From positions 1,798,001 through 1,862,000 of the forward strand of contig NZ_CP081006.1 in the NCBI RefSeq assembly GCF_022317005.1: a stretch of 64,000 bases of DNA, read 5' to 3'. Shown here piece by piece: positions 54,777 to 64,000 of this stretch (its first letter is position 1; every line of letters begins with the position of its first letter). This DNA is from Mycobacterium sp. IDR2000157661. Its GTDB lineage: Bacteria > Actinomycetota > Actinomycetes > Mycobacteriales > Mycobacteriaceae. The translations under genes were made by a program, and so were the position numbers. Under the pieces are notes generated by a model. That model searched no databases, was not told the DNA's origin, and saw only the letters and a program-made list of their open reading frames with translations.

Positions 54777-55279
54777 CGCCCTACAGCGTGACCGCAGGAC
54801 TACCGGACGTATACGGGCGGGGGTAAATGACGAGGCTTGGAGGCAACCATGGGGTGCGGGAAGTTAAGAATCTGACCAAGGTTTGCTGCAAACCCTCGAC
54901 GCGGACAAATCCCCGCTCCGCGGGCTGACTACTCATACACAGCAAACGTCCGATTGCGCAACTGCGCCGGGGTGATCCTGGCCACTACGCCTCGGCGTCG
55001 TCATCCATGGGCCCAAAAATGCGGCGTCTCAGCCATTTTCGCTGATCGGCAGAGGTTTTCGGCCAGCTGCGGGCCGCGCGGGCGGGCATCCGGTTAGGTT
55101 TCACTAAGTTGGCAAGTCACCCAGTGTTTGTCATATCGTTTTCTTTACTTGAGGCGAGTGGAAAAGGCCGGCGTTCGATGCTGCACGAAGGCACCTCTCC
55201 ATAGCCGGGCCGGCGGACTGCCGCTGTCGACGGCTGGCAGGTGAAGCTTCGTAAGACTTGCGGAAAAGGGTAGGTGGGA
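54777..55279 (+). promoter_or_regulatory. 503-base region before gltB with a candidate promoter
   Basis: No gene I can support lies here. TTGGCA (55108-55113) and TATCGT (55133-55138) with a 19-base spacer are a candidate gltB promoter, giving an untranslated leader of about 135 bases. The leader contains an 8-codon frame at 55177-55203 of unknown relevance. I see no clear GlnR box and no convincing riboswitch. Confidence 0.35.
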
Positions 55280-58200
55280 ATGGCGCCCCAGAATCACGGG
55301 CTGTCTTGCTCCTCGCGTGCGCAGGGGCTGTACAACCCCGCGTTCGAGCATGACGCGTGTGGCGTGGCCATGGTGGCCGACATGCACGGCCGTCGCAGCC
55401 GCGACATCGTGGACAAGGCCATCACCGCCCTGGTCAACCTCGAACACCGCGGCGCCCAGGGCGCGGAGCCGAACACCGGTGACGGCGCAGGCATCCTGAT
55501 CCAGGTCCCCGACGAGTTCCTGCGGGCCGTGGTGGACTTCGAACTGCCCGAGCCGGGCAGCTATGCCACGGGCATCGCGTTCCTGCCGCAGTCGTCCAAG
55601 GACGCGGCCACCGCGTGCGAGGCAGTCGAGAAGATCGCAGAGGCCGAGGGCCTGCATGCGCTGGGCTGGCGCGATGTGCCCACCGACGAGTCGTCGCTGG
55701 GCGCGTTGGCCCGCGACGCGATGCCGACCTTCCGTCAACTCTTCCTCGCCGGCGCGTCCGGCATGGACCTCGAGCGTCGCGCCTACGTGGTGCGCAAGCG
55801 GGCCGAACACGAGCTCGGCACCAAGGGGCCGGGCCAGGACGGGCCAGGCCGCGAAACCGTCTACTTCCCAAGTCTTTCCGGTCAGACGTTCGTCTACAAG
55901 GGCATGCTGACCACGCCTCAGCTCAAGGCGTTCTACCTGGACCTGCAGGACGACCGGCTGACCAGCGCGCTCGGCATCGTGCATTCGCGGTTCTCGACCA
56001 ACACCTTCCCCTCATGGCCGCTCGCGCACCCGTTCCGGCGCATCGCCCACAACGGCGAGATCAACACCGTCACCGGCAACGAGAACTGGATGCGGGCGCG
56101 CGAGGCGCTGATCAACACCGACGTCTTCGGTGGTCAGGATCTGGACAAGATCACCCCGGTCTGTACTCCTGGCGCATCGGACACCGCCCGCTTCGACGAG
56201 GTTCTCGAACTGCTGCACCTCGGCGGGCGCAGCCTGCCGCATGCGGTGCTGATGATGATTCCCGAGGCCTGGGAGCGCAACGAAAGTATGGACGCGCGTC
56301 GCAGGGCTTTTTATCAGTATCACGCCTCTTTGATGGAGCCGTGGGACGGCCCGGCGTCGATGACGTTCACCGACGGCACCGTGATCGGCGCCGTGCTGGA
56401 CCGCAACGGCCTCCGACCGTCGCGGATCTGGGTCACCGCTGACGGCCTCGTCGTGATGGCGTCGGAGGCCGGTGTGCTCGACCTCGACCCGTCGACCGTG
56501 GTGAAGAGGATGCGACTGCAGCCGGGCCGGATGTTCCTGGTCGACACCTCGAAGGGCCGCATCGTCGAGGACGAGGAGATCAAGGCCGAGCTGGCCGCCG
56601 AGCATCCGTACCAGGAGTGGCTGGACGCCGGTCTGTTCGACCTCGATGAGCTGCCGCCAGGCGACTACGTGCGCATGCCGCACCACCGGGTGGTGCTGCG
56701 TCAGCAGCTGTTCGGCTACACCTACGAGGAGCTCAACCTGCTGGTTGCACCGATGGCGCGTACCGGTGCCGAACCCATCGGGTCGATGGGCACCGACACC
56801 CCGATCGCGGTGCTGTCGGCGCGGCCGCGGATGCTCTACGATTACTTCCAGCAGCTGTTCGCCCAGGTGACCAACCCGCCCCTGGACGCCATCCGCGAAG
56901 AGGTGGTGACCAGCCTGCAGGGCACCGTCGGCCCGGAGGGCGACCTGCTGAACCCGACACCGGAATCGTGCAGGCAGATCGGGCTGCGGCAGCCGATCCT
57001 GCGCAACGCCGAGCTGTCCAAGCTCATCTGCGTGGATCCCGACCACGAGATCCGCGGCCACAAGCACGAGATGCGCGCTGCGGTGATCCGGTGCCTGTAC
57101 CCGGTAAACCGCGGCGGGCAGGGGCTAAAGGAAGCGCTCGACAACGTGCGGGCGAAGGTGTCGACCGCGATCCGCGACGGCGCCCGCATCATCGTGCTGT
57201 CCGACCGTGAGTCCAACGAGCAGATGGCACCGATCCCGTCGCTGCTGTCGGTCTCCGCGGTGCACCACCATCTGGTTCGCGAACGGACCCGCACCAAGGT
57301 CGGGCTGGTCGTCGAGGCCGGCGACGCCCGCGAGGTGCACCACATGGCGTGTCTCGTCGGCTTCGGCGCGGCGGCCATCAACCCCTACATGGCGTTCGAG
57401 TCGATCGAGGACATGGTCGACCGCGGTGTGATCACCGGCATCAGCAGCGATGCGGCCAAGGCCAACTACGTCAAGGCCGCGGGCAAGGGTGTGCTGAAGG
57501 TGATGTCCAAGATGGGCATCTCGACGTTGGCGTCCTACACCGGCGCGCACTTGTTCCAGGCCATCGGCGTCAGCCAGCAGGTGCTCGACGAGTACTTCAC
57601 CGGGTTGACGTGCCCGGTCGGCGGCATCGAGCTCGAGGACATCGCCGACGACGTCACCACCCGCCATTCGCTGGCGTACCTGGACCGTCCCGACGAGTGG
57701 GCGCACCGCGAGCTCGAGGTGGGCGGGGAGTACCAGTGGCGCCGCGAAGGCGAGTACCACCTGTTCAACCCGGACACGGTGTTCAAGCTGCAGCACTCCA
57801 CCCGCACCGGCCAGTACGAGGTGTTCAAGGAGTACACCAAGCTCGTCGACGATCAGAGCGAGCGGATCGCCTCGCTGCGCGGGCTGTTGAAGCTGCGCGA
57901 GGGGATGCGTCCCCCGGTGCCGCTCGACGAGGTGGAGCCGGCAAGCGAGATCGTCAAGCGGTTCTCCACGGGTGCGATGAGCTACGGCTCGATCTCCGCC
58001 GAGGCGCACGAGACCCTGGCCATTGCGATGAACCGCCTTGGCGGACGGTCGAACTCCGGCGAGGGCGGCGAGGACGTCAAGCGTTTCGACCGCGACGAGA
58101 ACGGCGACTGGCGACGTAGCGCGATCAAGCAGGTGGCGTCCGGCCGGTTCGGCGTGACCAGCCACTACCTGAGCAACTGCACCGACATCCAGATCAAGAT

Positions 58201-59896
58201 GGCGCAGGGCGCGAAACCCGGTGAGGGCGGGCAGCTTCCGGGCAATAAGGTCTATCCGTGGGTGGCCGAGGTGCGGCACTCCACTCCTGGCGTCGGTCTG
58301 ATCTCGCCGCCCCCGCACCACGACATCTACTCGATCGAGGATCTCGCGCAGCTGATCCACGACTTGAAGAACTCCAATCCGCAGGCCCGGGTGCACGTCA
58401 AGCTGGTCTCCGAGAACGGCGTGGGAACGGTGGCCGCGGGTGTGTCGAAGGCGCACGCCGACGTGGTGCTGATCTCCGGGCACGACGGCGGCACCGGGGC
58501 CACCCCGCTGACCTCGATGAAACATGCGGGCGCGCCGTGGGAACTCGGCCTGGCCGAAACCCAGCAGACACTGCTGCTCAACGGTCTGCGCGACCGGATC
58601 GTGGTGCAGGTCGACGGTCAGCTCAAGACCGGCCGCGACGTCGTCATCGCCGCACTGCTTGGCGCCGAGGAGTTCGGCTTCGCCACCGCACCGCTGGTGG
58701 TCTCGGGCTGCATCATGATGCGCGTCTGCCACCTCGACACCTGCCCGGTCGGAGTGGCCACCCAGAATCCGTTGCTGCGAAAGCGCTTCACCGGCAAGCC
58801 CGAGTTCGTCGAGAACTTCTTCATGTTCATCGCCGAAGAGGTCCGGGAGATGATGGCGCAGTTGGGCTTCCGTACCGTCAACGAGATGGTCGGCCAGGTC
58901 GGCTCGCTGGACACCACCAAGGCCGCCGAGCACTGGAAGGCCTACAAGCTCGACTTGGCGCCGGTGTTGCACGAGCCGGAGTCGGCGTTCATGAACCAGG
59001 ACCTGTACTGCAGTTCGCGTCAGGACCACGGCCTGGACAAGGCGCTCGATCAGCAGTTGATCGTGATGTGCCGCGAGGCGCTGGATTCAGGCTCTCCCGT
59101 GCGTTTCTCGACGACCATCGCCAACGTCAACCGCACTGTCGGGACCATGCTGGGCCACGAGGTCACCAAAGCCTATGGCGGACAGGGGCTTCCGGACGGC
59201 ACCATCGACATCACCTTCGACGGATCGGCGGGCAACAGCTTCGGTGCGTTTTTACCCAAGGGCATCACGCTGCGGGTGTACGGCGACGCCAACGACTACG
59301 TGGGCAAGGGACTGTCGGGCGGGCGCATCGTCGTGCGCCCCTCGGACGACGCCCCGGCCGACTACGTCGCCGAGGACAACATCATCGCGGGCAACGTCAT
59401 CCTGTTCGGCGCCACCAGCGGCCAGGCCTTCATCCGTGGCCAGGTCGGCGAGCGGTTCGCCGTGCGCAACTCGGGTGCGCACGCGGTGGTCGAAGGGGTC
59501 GGCGACCACGGTTGCGAGTACATGACCGGCGGCAAGATCGCCATTCTCGGACCCACGGGCCGCAACTTCGCCGCAGGCATGTCCGGCGGGATCAGCTACG
59601 TGTACGACCCGAACGGTGAGTTGCCTGCCAACCTCAACGCCGAGATGGTGGAACTGGAAGGACTCGACGACGAGGACGTCTCGTGGCTGCGGGAGATGGT
59701 GCAAGCCCATGTCGACGCCACGGACTCCGCTGTCGGAGCACGCATCCTCGATGACTGGGACAACAACGTGAAGCACTTCACCAAGGTGATGCCCCGCGAC
59801 TTCAAGCGGGTGCTGGCAGCGATCGCCGAGGCCGAACAGCGCGGCCTCGACGAGGATGGCATAGACGAAGCGATCATGGCGGCCGCCGGTGCCTGA
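55280..59896 (+). CDS. gltB: Glutamate synthase large subunit
   Basis: A 1538-residue ferredoxin/NADPH-type glutamate synthase large chain, which makes glutamate from glutamine and 2-oxoglutarate. The N-terminal class II glutamine amidotransferase nucleophile Cys27 ([10 protein letters not shown]) is exposed after removal of a 26-residue propeptide. The central and synthase domains follow, with the FMN region [11 protein letters not shown] and the 3Fe-4S ligands in [15 protein letters not shown]. The C-terminal GXGXG beta-helix domain is complete ([31 protein letters not shown] in outline). ATG 55280 fits; GTG 55274 adds two residues. Corresponds to Rv3859c. Confidence 0.96.
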   Translation: MAPQNHGLSCSSRAQGLYNPAFEHDACGVAMVADMHGRRSRDIVDKAITALVNLEHRGAQGAEPNTGDGAGILIQVPDEFLRAVVDFELPEPGSYATGIAFLPQSSKDAATACEAVEKIAEAEGLHALGWRDVPTDESSLGALARDAMPTFRQLFLAGASGMDLERRAYVVRKRAEHELGTKGPGQDGPGRETVYFPSLSGQTFVYKGMLTTPQLKAFYLDLQDDRLTSALGIVHSRFSTNTFPSWPLAHPFRRIAHNGEINTVTGNENWMRAREALINTDVFGGQDLDKITPVCTPGASDTARFDEVLELLHLGGRSLPHAVLMMIPEAWERNESMDARRRAFYQYHASLMEPWDGPASMTFTDGTVIGAVLDRNGLRPSRIWVTADGLVVMASEAGVLDLDPSTVVKRMRLQPGRMFLVDTSKGRIVEDEEIKAELAAEHPYQEWLDAGLFDLDELPPGDYVRMPHHRVVLRQQLFGYTYEELNLLVAPMARTGAEPIGSMGTDTPIAVLSARPRMLYDYFQQLFAQVTNPPLDAIREEVVTSLQGTVGPEGDLLNPTPESCRQIGLRQPILRNAELSKLICVDPDHEIRGHKHEMRAAVIRCLYPVNRGGQGLKEALDNVRAKVSTAIRDGARIIVLSDRESNEQMAPIPSLLSVSAVHHHLVRERTRTKVGLVVEAGDAREVHHMACLVGFGAAAINPYMAFESIEDMVDRGVITGISSDAAKANYVKAAGKGVLKVMSKMGISTLASYTGAHLFQAIGVSQQVLDEYFTGLTCPVGGIELEDIADDVTTRHSLAYLDRPDEWAHRELEVGGEYQWRREGEYHLFNPDTVFKLQHSTRTGQYEVFKEYTKLVDDQSERIASLRGLLKLREGMRPPVPLDEVEPASEIVKRFSTGAMSYGSISAEAHETLAIAMNRLGGRSNSGEGGEDVKRFDRDENGDWRRSAIKQVASGRFGVTSHYLSNCTDIQIKMAQGAKPGEGGQLPGNKVYPWVAEVRHSTPGVGLISPPPHHDIYSIEDLAQLIHDLKNSNPQARVHVKLVSENGVGTVAAGVSKAHADVVLISGHDGGTGATPLTSMKHAGAPWELGLAETQQTLLLNGLRDRIVVQVDGQLKTGRDVVIAALLGAEEFGFATAPLVVSGCIMMRVCHLDTCPVGVATQNPLLRKRFTGKPEFVENFFMFIAEEVREMMAQLGFRTVNEMVGQVGSLDTTKAAEHWKAYKLDLAPVLHEPESAFMNQDLYCSSRQDHGLDKALDQQLIVMCREALDSGSPVRFSTTIANVNRTVGTMLGHEVTKAYGGQGLPDGTIDITFDGSAGNSFGAFLPKGITLRVYGDANDYVGKGLSGGRIVVRPSDDAPADYVAEDNIIAGNVILFGATSGQAFIRGQVGERFAVRNSGAHAVVEGVGDHGCEYMTGGKIAILGPTGRNFAAGMSGGISYVYDPNGELPANLNAEMVELEGLDDEDVSWLREMVQAHVDATDSAVGARILDDWDNNVKHFTKVMPRDFKRVLAAIAEAEQRGLDEDGIDEAIMAAAGA

Positions 59897-61355
59897 TCCC
59901 CGCGGCTTCCTCAAGTACACTCATCGCGAGACCCCGCAGCGGCGGCCGGTCCCGCTGCGCCTGCGTGACTGGAAAGAGGTCTACGAGGACTTCCCCGAGG
60001 ACACGCTGCGGGAGCAGGCGACCCGCTGCATGGACTGTGGAATCCCGTTCTGCCACAACGGGTGTCCACTGGGCAACCTGATCCCCGAGTGGAACGACCA
60101 GGTCCGCAGCGGCCGGTGGCACGACGCGATCGAGCGTCTGCACGCCACCAACAACTTCCCGGAGTTCACGGGCCGGCTGTGCCCGGCGCCCTGCGAAGGC
60201 TCGTGTGTGCTGGGCATAAACCAGGACCCCGTCACCATCAAGCAGATCGAGGTCGAGATCATCGACCGAGCCTTCGACGAGGGCTGGGTGGTGCCGCTGC
60301 CGCCGGACGTCAAGACCGGCAAGAAGGTGGCCGTCATCGGCTCCGGGCCGGCCGGGCTGGCCGCCGCACAGCAACTCACCCGCGCCGGGCACGAGGTGAC
60401 CGTGTTCGAGCGCGACGACCGCATCGGCGGGCTGCTGCGCTACGGCATCCCCGAGTTCAAGATGGAGAAGCGCCACATCGACCGTCGTCTCGAGCAGATG
60501 GCGGCCGAGGGCACCGAGTTCTGCACCGGTGTCAACGTCGGGGTCGACATCACCGCACAGCAGCTGCGCTCCGACTTCGACGCGGTGGTCCTGGCCGGCG
60601 GCGCGACCGAGGCGCGCGATCTACCGATCCCGGGCCGCGAACTCGACGGCATCCACCAGGCGATGGAGTACCTGCCGTGGGCCAACCGGGTGCAACTCGG
60701 TGATCCGGTAACCGACGAGAACGGCCTGCCGCCCATCCACGCCAAGGGCAAGAAGGTCATCATCATCGGCGGTGGCGATACCGGGGCGGACTGCCTGGGT
60801 ACGGTGCATCGTCAGGGCTGCGAGAGCGTGCACCAGTTCGAGATCATGCCGCGCCCACCGGAGACGCGCGCCGACTCGACGCCGTGGCCGGTCTACCCGC
60901 TGATGTACCGGGTCTCCTCAGCGCACGAGGAGGGCGGCGAACGGGTCTACTCGGTCAACACCGAGGAGTTCGTCGGCACCGACGGCCGGGTGACCGGTCT
61001 GCGCGGCTACGAGGTCGAGATGAAGGCGGGCAAGTTCGAGAAGGTCGAGGGCACCGACTTCCAGATGGAAGCCGACCTGGTGCTGCTCGCCATGGGCTTC
61101 ACCGGTCCGGAACGTGAGGGCCTGCTGACCGATCTGCGCGTCGAGATCACCGAGCGCGGCAACGTCGCCCGCAACTCCGACTTCGCCTCGTCGGTGCCGG
61201 GCGTCTTCGTGGCCGGCGACATGGGCCGCGGACAGTCGCTGATCGTGTGGGCGATCGCCGAGGGCCGCGCCGCCGCCGCGGGTGTCGACCGCTACCTGAT
61301 GGGCCATTCCGCCCTTCCGGCGCCGATCAAGCCGACCGCGGTCCCGCAGCGGTAG
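59889..61355 (+). CDS. gltD: Glutamate synthase small subunit (NADPH, FAD, Fe-S)
   Basis: A 488-residue beta subunit that oxidises NADPH and passes electrons to GltB. The N-terminal cysteine-rich region has [14 protein letters not shown] and [12 protein letters not shown] for two 4Fe-4S clusters; the FAD site is [15 protein letters not shown] and the NADPH site [12 protein letters not shown]. The GTG start overlaps gltB by 8 bases. Corresponds to Rv3858c. Confidence 0.96.
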   Translation: MPDPRGFLKYTHRETPQRRPVPLRLRDWKEVYEDFPEDTLREQATRCMDCGIPFCHNGCPLGNLIPEWNDQVRSGRWHDAIERLHATNNFPEFTGRLCPAPCEGSCVLGINQDPVTIKQIEVEIIDRAFDEGWVVPLPPDVKTGKKVAVIGSGPAGLAAAQQLTRAGHEVTVFERDDRIGGLLRYGIPEFKMEKRHIDRRLEQMAAEGTEFCTGVNVGVDITAQQLRSDFDAVVLAGGATEARDLPIPGRELDGIHQAMEYLPWANRVQLGDPVTDENGLPPIHAKGKKVIIIGGGDTGADCLGTVHRQGCESVHQFEIMPRPPETRADSTPWPVYPLMYRVSSAHEEGGERVYSVNTEEFVGTDGRVTGLRGYEVEMKAGKFEKVEGTDFQMEADLVLLAMGFTGPEREGLLTDLRVEITERGNVARNSDFASSVPGVFVAGDMGRGQSLIVWAIAEGRAAAAGVDRYLMGHSALPAPIKPTAVPQR

Positions 61356-61439
61356 GCGCCCCCTCGCACCCGGAGGGAAAGCGCGCGACACGCCGCGCAA
61401 TGACACCCTTTCGCCGCTGACCGCGGGACAGTAGTGCCG

Positions 61440-62270
61440 ATGACGATCGGCCGCTACCGGAGTTCGGCCGCCGGGCCCGAGCTGAACCGGCGGCATTTCA
61501 TCGCGGCCCTGTCCGCCGTCACACTGGGCGCGATCGGAGTGACCCGGTGCAGCACGGGTGGGCAACCCCAGGTGGCGGGCGTGGCGGCCGAGATTCCTCC
61601 GCCGTCGGGCCCACCGGCCGCGTTACTGCCGCCCCCGCCCGTGTCGGAGCGCATTCCGGTGCCCGCGGGCGTGCTGAGCACGTTGCCCGGTGGCGGCGAC
61701 CTGCTGGCGCTGACCCTGGACGACGGGGTGAGCACCGATGTGGTGCGGGCCTACACGCAGTTCGCCAAGGACACCGGCGTGCGGCTGACGTACTTCGTCA
61801 ACGGGATCTATCCGTCGTGGACCGATCACGCCGACCTGGTTCGGCCGCTCGTCGACGACGGCCGGGTCCAGCTCGCCAACCACACCTGGTCTCACCCGAT
61901 GCTCACCAGGCTGCCACTGATCGAGGTCGCCGAGCAGTTCCGCCGCAATCACGAGTTCCTCTGGAAGACCTACGGCGTCGATCCGCGGCCGTACTTCCGC
62001 CCGCCCTACGGGGCACACAATGCCCACGTCGACAAGGTGGCCGGCGAACTGGGCTACACCGTCAACACGTCGTGGTCGGGCACGCTGGAGGATCACGTCT
62101 CTATCCCGGCGAGCGACATCGTCGCGATGGCCGAGCGCTATTTCCACCCGCAGGCCATCGTGATCGGTCATCTCAACCACACACCGGTCACCGAGGTATA
62201 CGGGCGGCTGGTGGACGTGATTCGCGCACGCCGGCTGCGCACTGTGACGCTGAACGACGTCTTCCAATAG
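61440..62270 (+). CDS. Tat-exported polysaccharide deacetylase (NodB domain)
   Basis: A 276-residue carbohydrate esterase 4 protein. A twin-arginine signal is present (NRRHFIAALSAVTLGAIG), followed by a Pro-rich linker to about residue 65. The NodB domain shows motif 1 LTLDDGVS (metal Asp), motif 2 HTWSH (two His) and motif 3 RPPYGAHN. It should remove N-acetyl or O-acetyl groups from envelope polysaccharide or peptidoglycan outside the membrane. ATG 61440 is preferred over GTG 61434. Confidence 0.85.
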   Translation: MTIGRYRSSAAGPELNRRHFIAALSAVTLGAIGVTRCSTGGQPQVAGVAAEIPPPSGPPAALLPPPPVSERIPVPAGVLSTLPGGGDLLALTLDDGVSTDVVRAYTQFAKDTGVRLTYFVNGIYPSWTDHADLVRPLVDDGRVQLANHTWSHPMLTRLPLIEVAEQFRRNHEFLWKTYGVDPRPYFRPPYGAHNAHVDKVAGELGYTVNTSWSGTLEDHVSIPASDIVAMAERYFHPQAIVIGHLNHTPVTEVYGRLVDVIRARRLRTVTLNDVFQ

Positions 62271-62390
62271 GCAGCGCACTGAGTCACATCAGTCACTTCT
62301 ATAACAATTAAAACTTTGGAAACAATTGCGGCGAGTCGCCGTGAGTTTGCCGACACCTGGGTATCTAATGACTGCATAAGGACGCTGCGG

Positions 62391-62396
62391 TAAGGT
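62391..62396 (+). promoter_or_regulatory. -10 box TAAGGT before the 46-residue ORF
   Basis: TAAGGT with a predicted start near 62403 gives a leader of about 37 bases. Upstream bases 62271-62390 are unusually AT-rich for this genome (around 62300-62330) and hold nothing else I can support. Confidence 0.4.
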
Positions 62397-62439
62397 TAGC
62401 CCTCGGTCAGCTATCGGTATCGACGCAGGAGTAAGTGCC

Positions 62440-62580
62440 GTGTACCTCAACCCGCTATCACGGTCACGGGTGAGTCGAATCGCCTGGTCAATATTGCGAC
62501 ATCCCCTGAAGAGCCGCGAATTTCCCGCCAGGGCGGAGCGGCTGATCACCCCCGACGAGCTCCGGCTGTACGGCATTTAG
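62440..62580 (+). CDS. 46-residue basic small protein, unknown
   Basis: GTG 62440 opens a 46-residue frame beginning MYLNPLSRSRVSRIAWSI and ending LITPDELRLYGI. AGGAG lies 8 bases upstream of the GTG and a TAAGGT box further up. The peptide is basic (nine Arg, one Lys) with an amphipathic middle; there is no signal peptide or membrane helix. It stands alone between a polysaccharide deacetylase and an opposing oxidoreductase gene. I do not recognise a family. Confidence 0.5.
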   Translation: MYLNPLSRSRVSRIAWSILRHPLKSREFPARAERLITPDELRLYGI

Positions 62581-62671
62581 CGAACTCGCCGTCGCCTTCA
62601 GCGGCCCGCGAACCCTAAGCGAAGCCGCATTTGCCAAATCGTTACCTTCTCGTGACCATCGAATATCTTTG

Positions 62672-63520
62672 CTAACCCAACAACCCCGACGCTGTGATCT
62701 CGTTCGCGAGCGGTTCCAGCACAACCGGGTCGTGTGGCTGCGGCAGGTAGATGATCGCCAGGTCAAGCCCTTCTTCGCCGAGGGCCGCCGCTTCCCCGAC
62801 GGCCTTGCTGTAGTTGCGGTCGTGGTCCAGTCGCACATGTGCGGAGAGCGTGATCTCCGTGGGATCCCGACCGATGTCGGCACAGTGGGCGGCGAGGACC
62901 TCGCGCTTGCGCGCGAATTCCGCAGGCGGTCCGCCGACGAAATTCCAGTGCTGCGCGTAGCGGGCGGTGATGCGCAGCGTCCGTTTCTCGCCGCTGCCGC
63001 CGATGCAGATAGGCGGGTGGGGTCGTTGCGGGCCCTTCGGCTCGTTGCGAGCGTCTTCTAGTTGGTAGTACCGCCCGTCGAACGATGTCGTTTCCTGGCT
63101 CAGCAGGCGCGTGAGAACTTCGCATGCCTCCTCGAAGCGGTCGAACCGCTCCTTGAGGCTGCCCAGCTCGATGCCGTAGGCGCCGGACTCCTCTTCGTTC
63201 CAACCTGCGCCGATGCCCAGTTCGAGCCGACCGTTGGAGATGATGTCCAGTGCCGCAACCATATTGGCGAGTACCGCCGGGTGCCGGTAGTGGATACCGG
63301 TGACGAGTACACCCACCCGTAGCCGCCTGGTGGCCTGCGCGAGCGCGCTCAGGGTGGTCCAGCCCTCGAGGCACGGTCCGGCCGGATCGGAGAAGATCGG
63401 ATAGAAGTGGTCGAACGTCCATCCCGACTCGTAGACGTCGATGTCGTCGGCGGCCTGCCACACGGACAGCATGTCGGCCCACGTTGTGTTCTGCGGTGAC
63501 GTCTTGAAGGCGAATCTCAC
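62672..63520 (-). CDS. LLM-class F420-dependent oxidoreductase
   Basis: A 282-residue luciferase-like TIM-barrel protein. The pattern WTFDHFYPIFSD, RLRVGVLVTGIHYRHPAVLANMVAALDIISNGRLELGIGAGWNEEE (in outline) and ICIGGSGEKRTLRI is that of F420-using family members in mycobacteria. Substrate unknown. Leftmost gene of a minus-strand pair with the antiporter gene, 37 bases between. Confidence 0.87.
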   Translation of the reverse strand: MRFAFKTSPQNTTWADMLSVWQAADDIDVYESGWTFDHFYPIFSDPAGPCLEGWTTLSALAQATRRLRVGVLVTGIHYRHPAVLANMVAALDIISNGRLELGIGAGWNEEESGAYGIELGSLKERFDRFEEACEVLTRLLSQETTSFDGRYYQLEDARNEPKGPQRPHPPICIGGSGEKRTLRITARYAQHWNFVGGPPAEFARKREVLAAHCADIGRDPTEITLSAHVRLDHDRNYSKAVGEAAALGEEGLDLAIIYLPQPHDPVVLEPLANEITASGLLG

Positions 63521-63557
63521 TCCGTCGACCCTAGCGTCGAACGGTCCCCGCAGTCCG

Positions 63558-64000
63558 TCACTCGGCTTCGCCGTACTCGTCGAACCAGTGCGCCAGCTTT
63601 CCGCGCCTACTCACCGCACGCAGTCGACGCTCGGCCATGGCGCGGGTCTTGGCGGTGGTGACGATGAGCAACTCGTCGCCGACCGCGATGTGAGTGTCGG
63701 GCTGCGGAACGAACGTACGGCCGTCGCGGATGATCAGCGTGATGACGCTGGGGTCGGGCAGCCGCAGTTCGAGCACGGTGACGTTGTGCAGGCGCGAGAA
63801 CGGCTGCACCGTCATCGTCAACAACTCGGCGTCGAGGACGTCGAGCGGGGCGGACTCCACCTGGATCTCACGCGCGGATTCCTTCGATATCAGGCCCAAC
63901 CATCGGGCCACGATGCGCAGGCTCGGCCCCTGGATGAGCGTGAAGACCACGACCAGGATGAAGACGATGTTCAACAACCGCCCGCTGTCCGGGACTCCCG
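63558..64000 (-). CDS. Potassium/proton antiporter (CvrA/NhaP2-like), C-terminal part
   Basis: The frame is open to the window end, giving the last ~146 residues. The final membrane helix (LLNIVFILVVVFTLIQGPSL) leads into a linker and a TrkA_C domain (VIGDELLIVTT-like: HIAVGDELLIVTTAKTRAMAERRLRAVSRRG in outline). This is the end of a cation/proton antiporter of the NhaP2/CvrA type. The transport domain lies outside the window. Confidence 0.8.
   Translation of the reverse strand, partial: GVPDSGRLLNIVFILVVVFTLIQGPSLRIVARWLGLISKESAREIQVESAPLDVLDAELLTMTVQPFSRLHNVTVLELRLPDPSVITLIIRDGRTFVPQPDTHIAVGDELLIVTTAKTRAMAERRLRAVSRRGKLAHWFDEYGEAE

Noticed and set aside
57125..59029. 634-codon open frame on the minus strand
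   Set aside because: Antisense to conserved gltB sequence with biased composition and no recognisable motif.

Overview
The window is high-GC actinobacterial DNA from a mycobacterium, most likely a rapid-growing Mycolicibacterium. It carries a complete mce1-type operon, PntB, SigG, monoacylglycerol lipase, MsrA/MsrB, CYP138-like, Dps and GltBD genes. Gene order follows pieces of the M. tuberculosis chromosome in three blocks: Rv0157-Rv0185, then Rv0135c-Rv0142, then Rv3859c-Rv3858c. Starts are often GTG, neighbouring genes commonly overlap by 1 to 8 bases, and several genes have a TANNNT box 6 to 8 bases before the start codon, which suggests leaderless mRNAs. All Rv names are assignments from memory of protein families and gene order, not from a search.

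Layout. 1-7.8 kb: end of pntB, an ion channel, a DUF2231 membrane protein, a 36-residue antisense-strand small ORF, TetR-SDR, an acyl-CoA dehydrogenase, a zinc alcohol dehydrogenase, a thioesterase and a TB18.5-like SRPBCC protein. 7.8-23.4 kb: the GntR repressor mce1R and, divergently, fadD5-yrbE1A-yrbE1B-mce1ABCDEF-mam1ABCD, a complete lipid-import system without its ATPase. 23.4-31 kb: SDR, fructosamine-kinase-like protein, secreted phosphodiester glycosidase-like protein, GlsB-type membrane protein, sugar-dehydrogenase lipoprotein, pirin, an NDMA-type alcohol dehydrogenase behind a KstR-type site, and sigG. 31-34.2 kb: monoacylglycerol lipase, a hydrolase-like lipoprotein lacking its nucleophile motif, a DUF2786 protein and a putative metallohydrolase.

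34.2-38.8 kb: four genes in the order mycP-eccE-espB-espL, matching one end of an ESX-1 type VII secretion locus, but with no ESX core genes in the window. 39.7-44 kb: four genes that match the 3-O-methylmannose polysaccharide (MMP) biosynthetic set (GT4 mannosyltransferase, methyltransferase, alpha/alpha-barrel hydrolase, divergent MeT1-like methyltransferase) plus a TetR gene. The mannosyltransferase promoter and the TetR promoter carry the same inverted repeat, GGACA-N2-TGTCC, placed identically next to the -10 box. This suggests one local repressor controls the polysaccharide operon and itself.

44-54.8 kb: TetR with two tandem CYP138-like P450s, msrAB, a small secreted protein, a KstR-type site before a SnoaL-like/epimerase pair, an enoyl-CoA hydratase, a 61-bp tandem repeat at the 3' end of an SRPBCC gene, DUF427, an AlkA-like glycosylase, Dps with a SigF-like promoter, and a double-hotdog thioesterase. 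55-64 kb: glutamate synthase gltB-gltD, a Tat-exported polysaccharide deacetylase, a 46-residue small ORF with promoter and ribosome-binding site, an F420-type luciferase-like oxidoreductase, and the C-terminal end of a CvrA/NhaP2-like antiporter cut by the window edge. No rRNA, tRNA, CRISPR array, prophage or insertion sequence was recognised.
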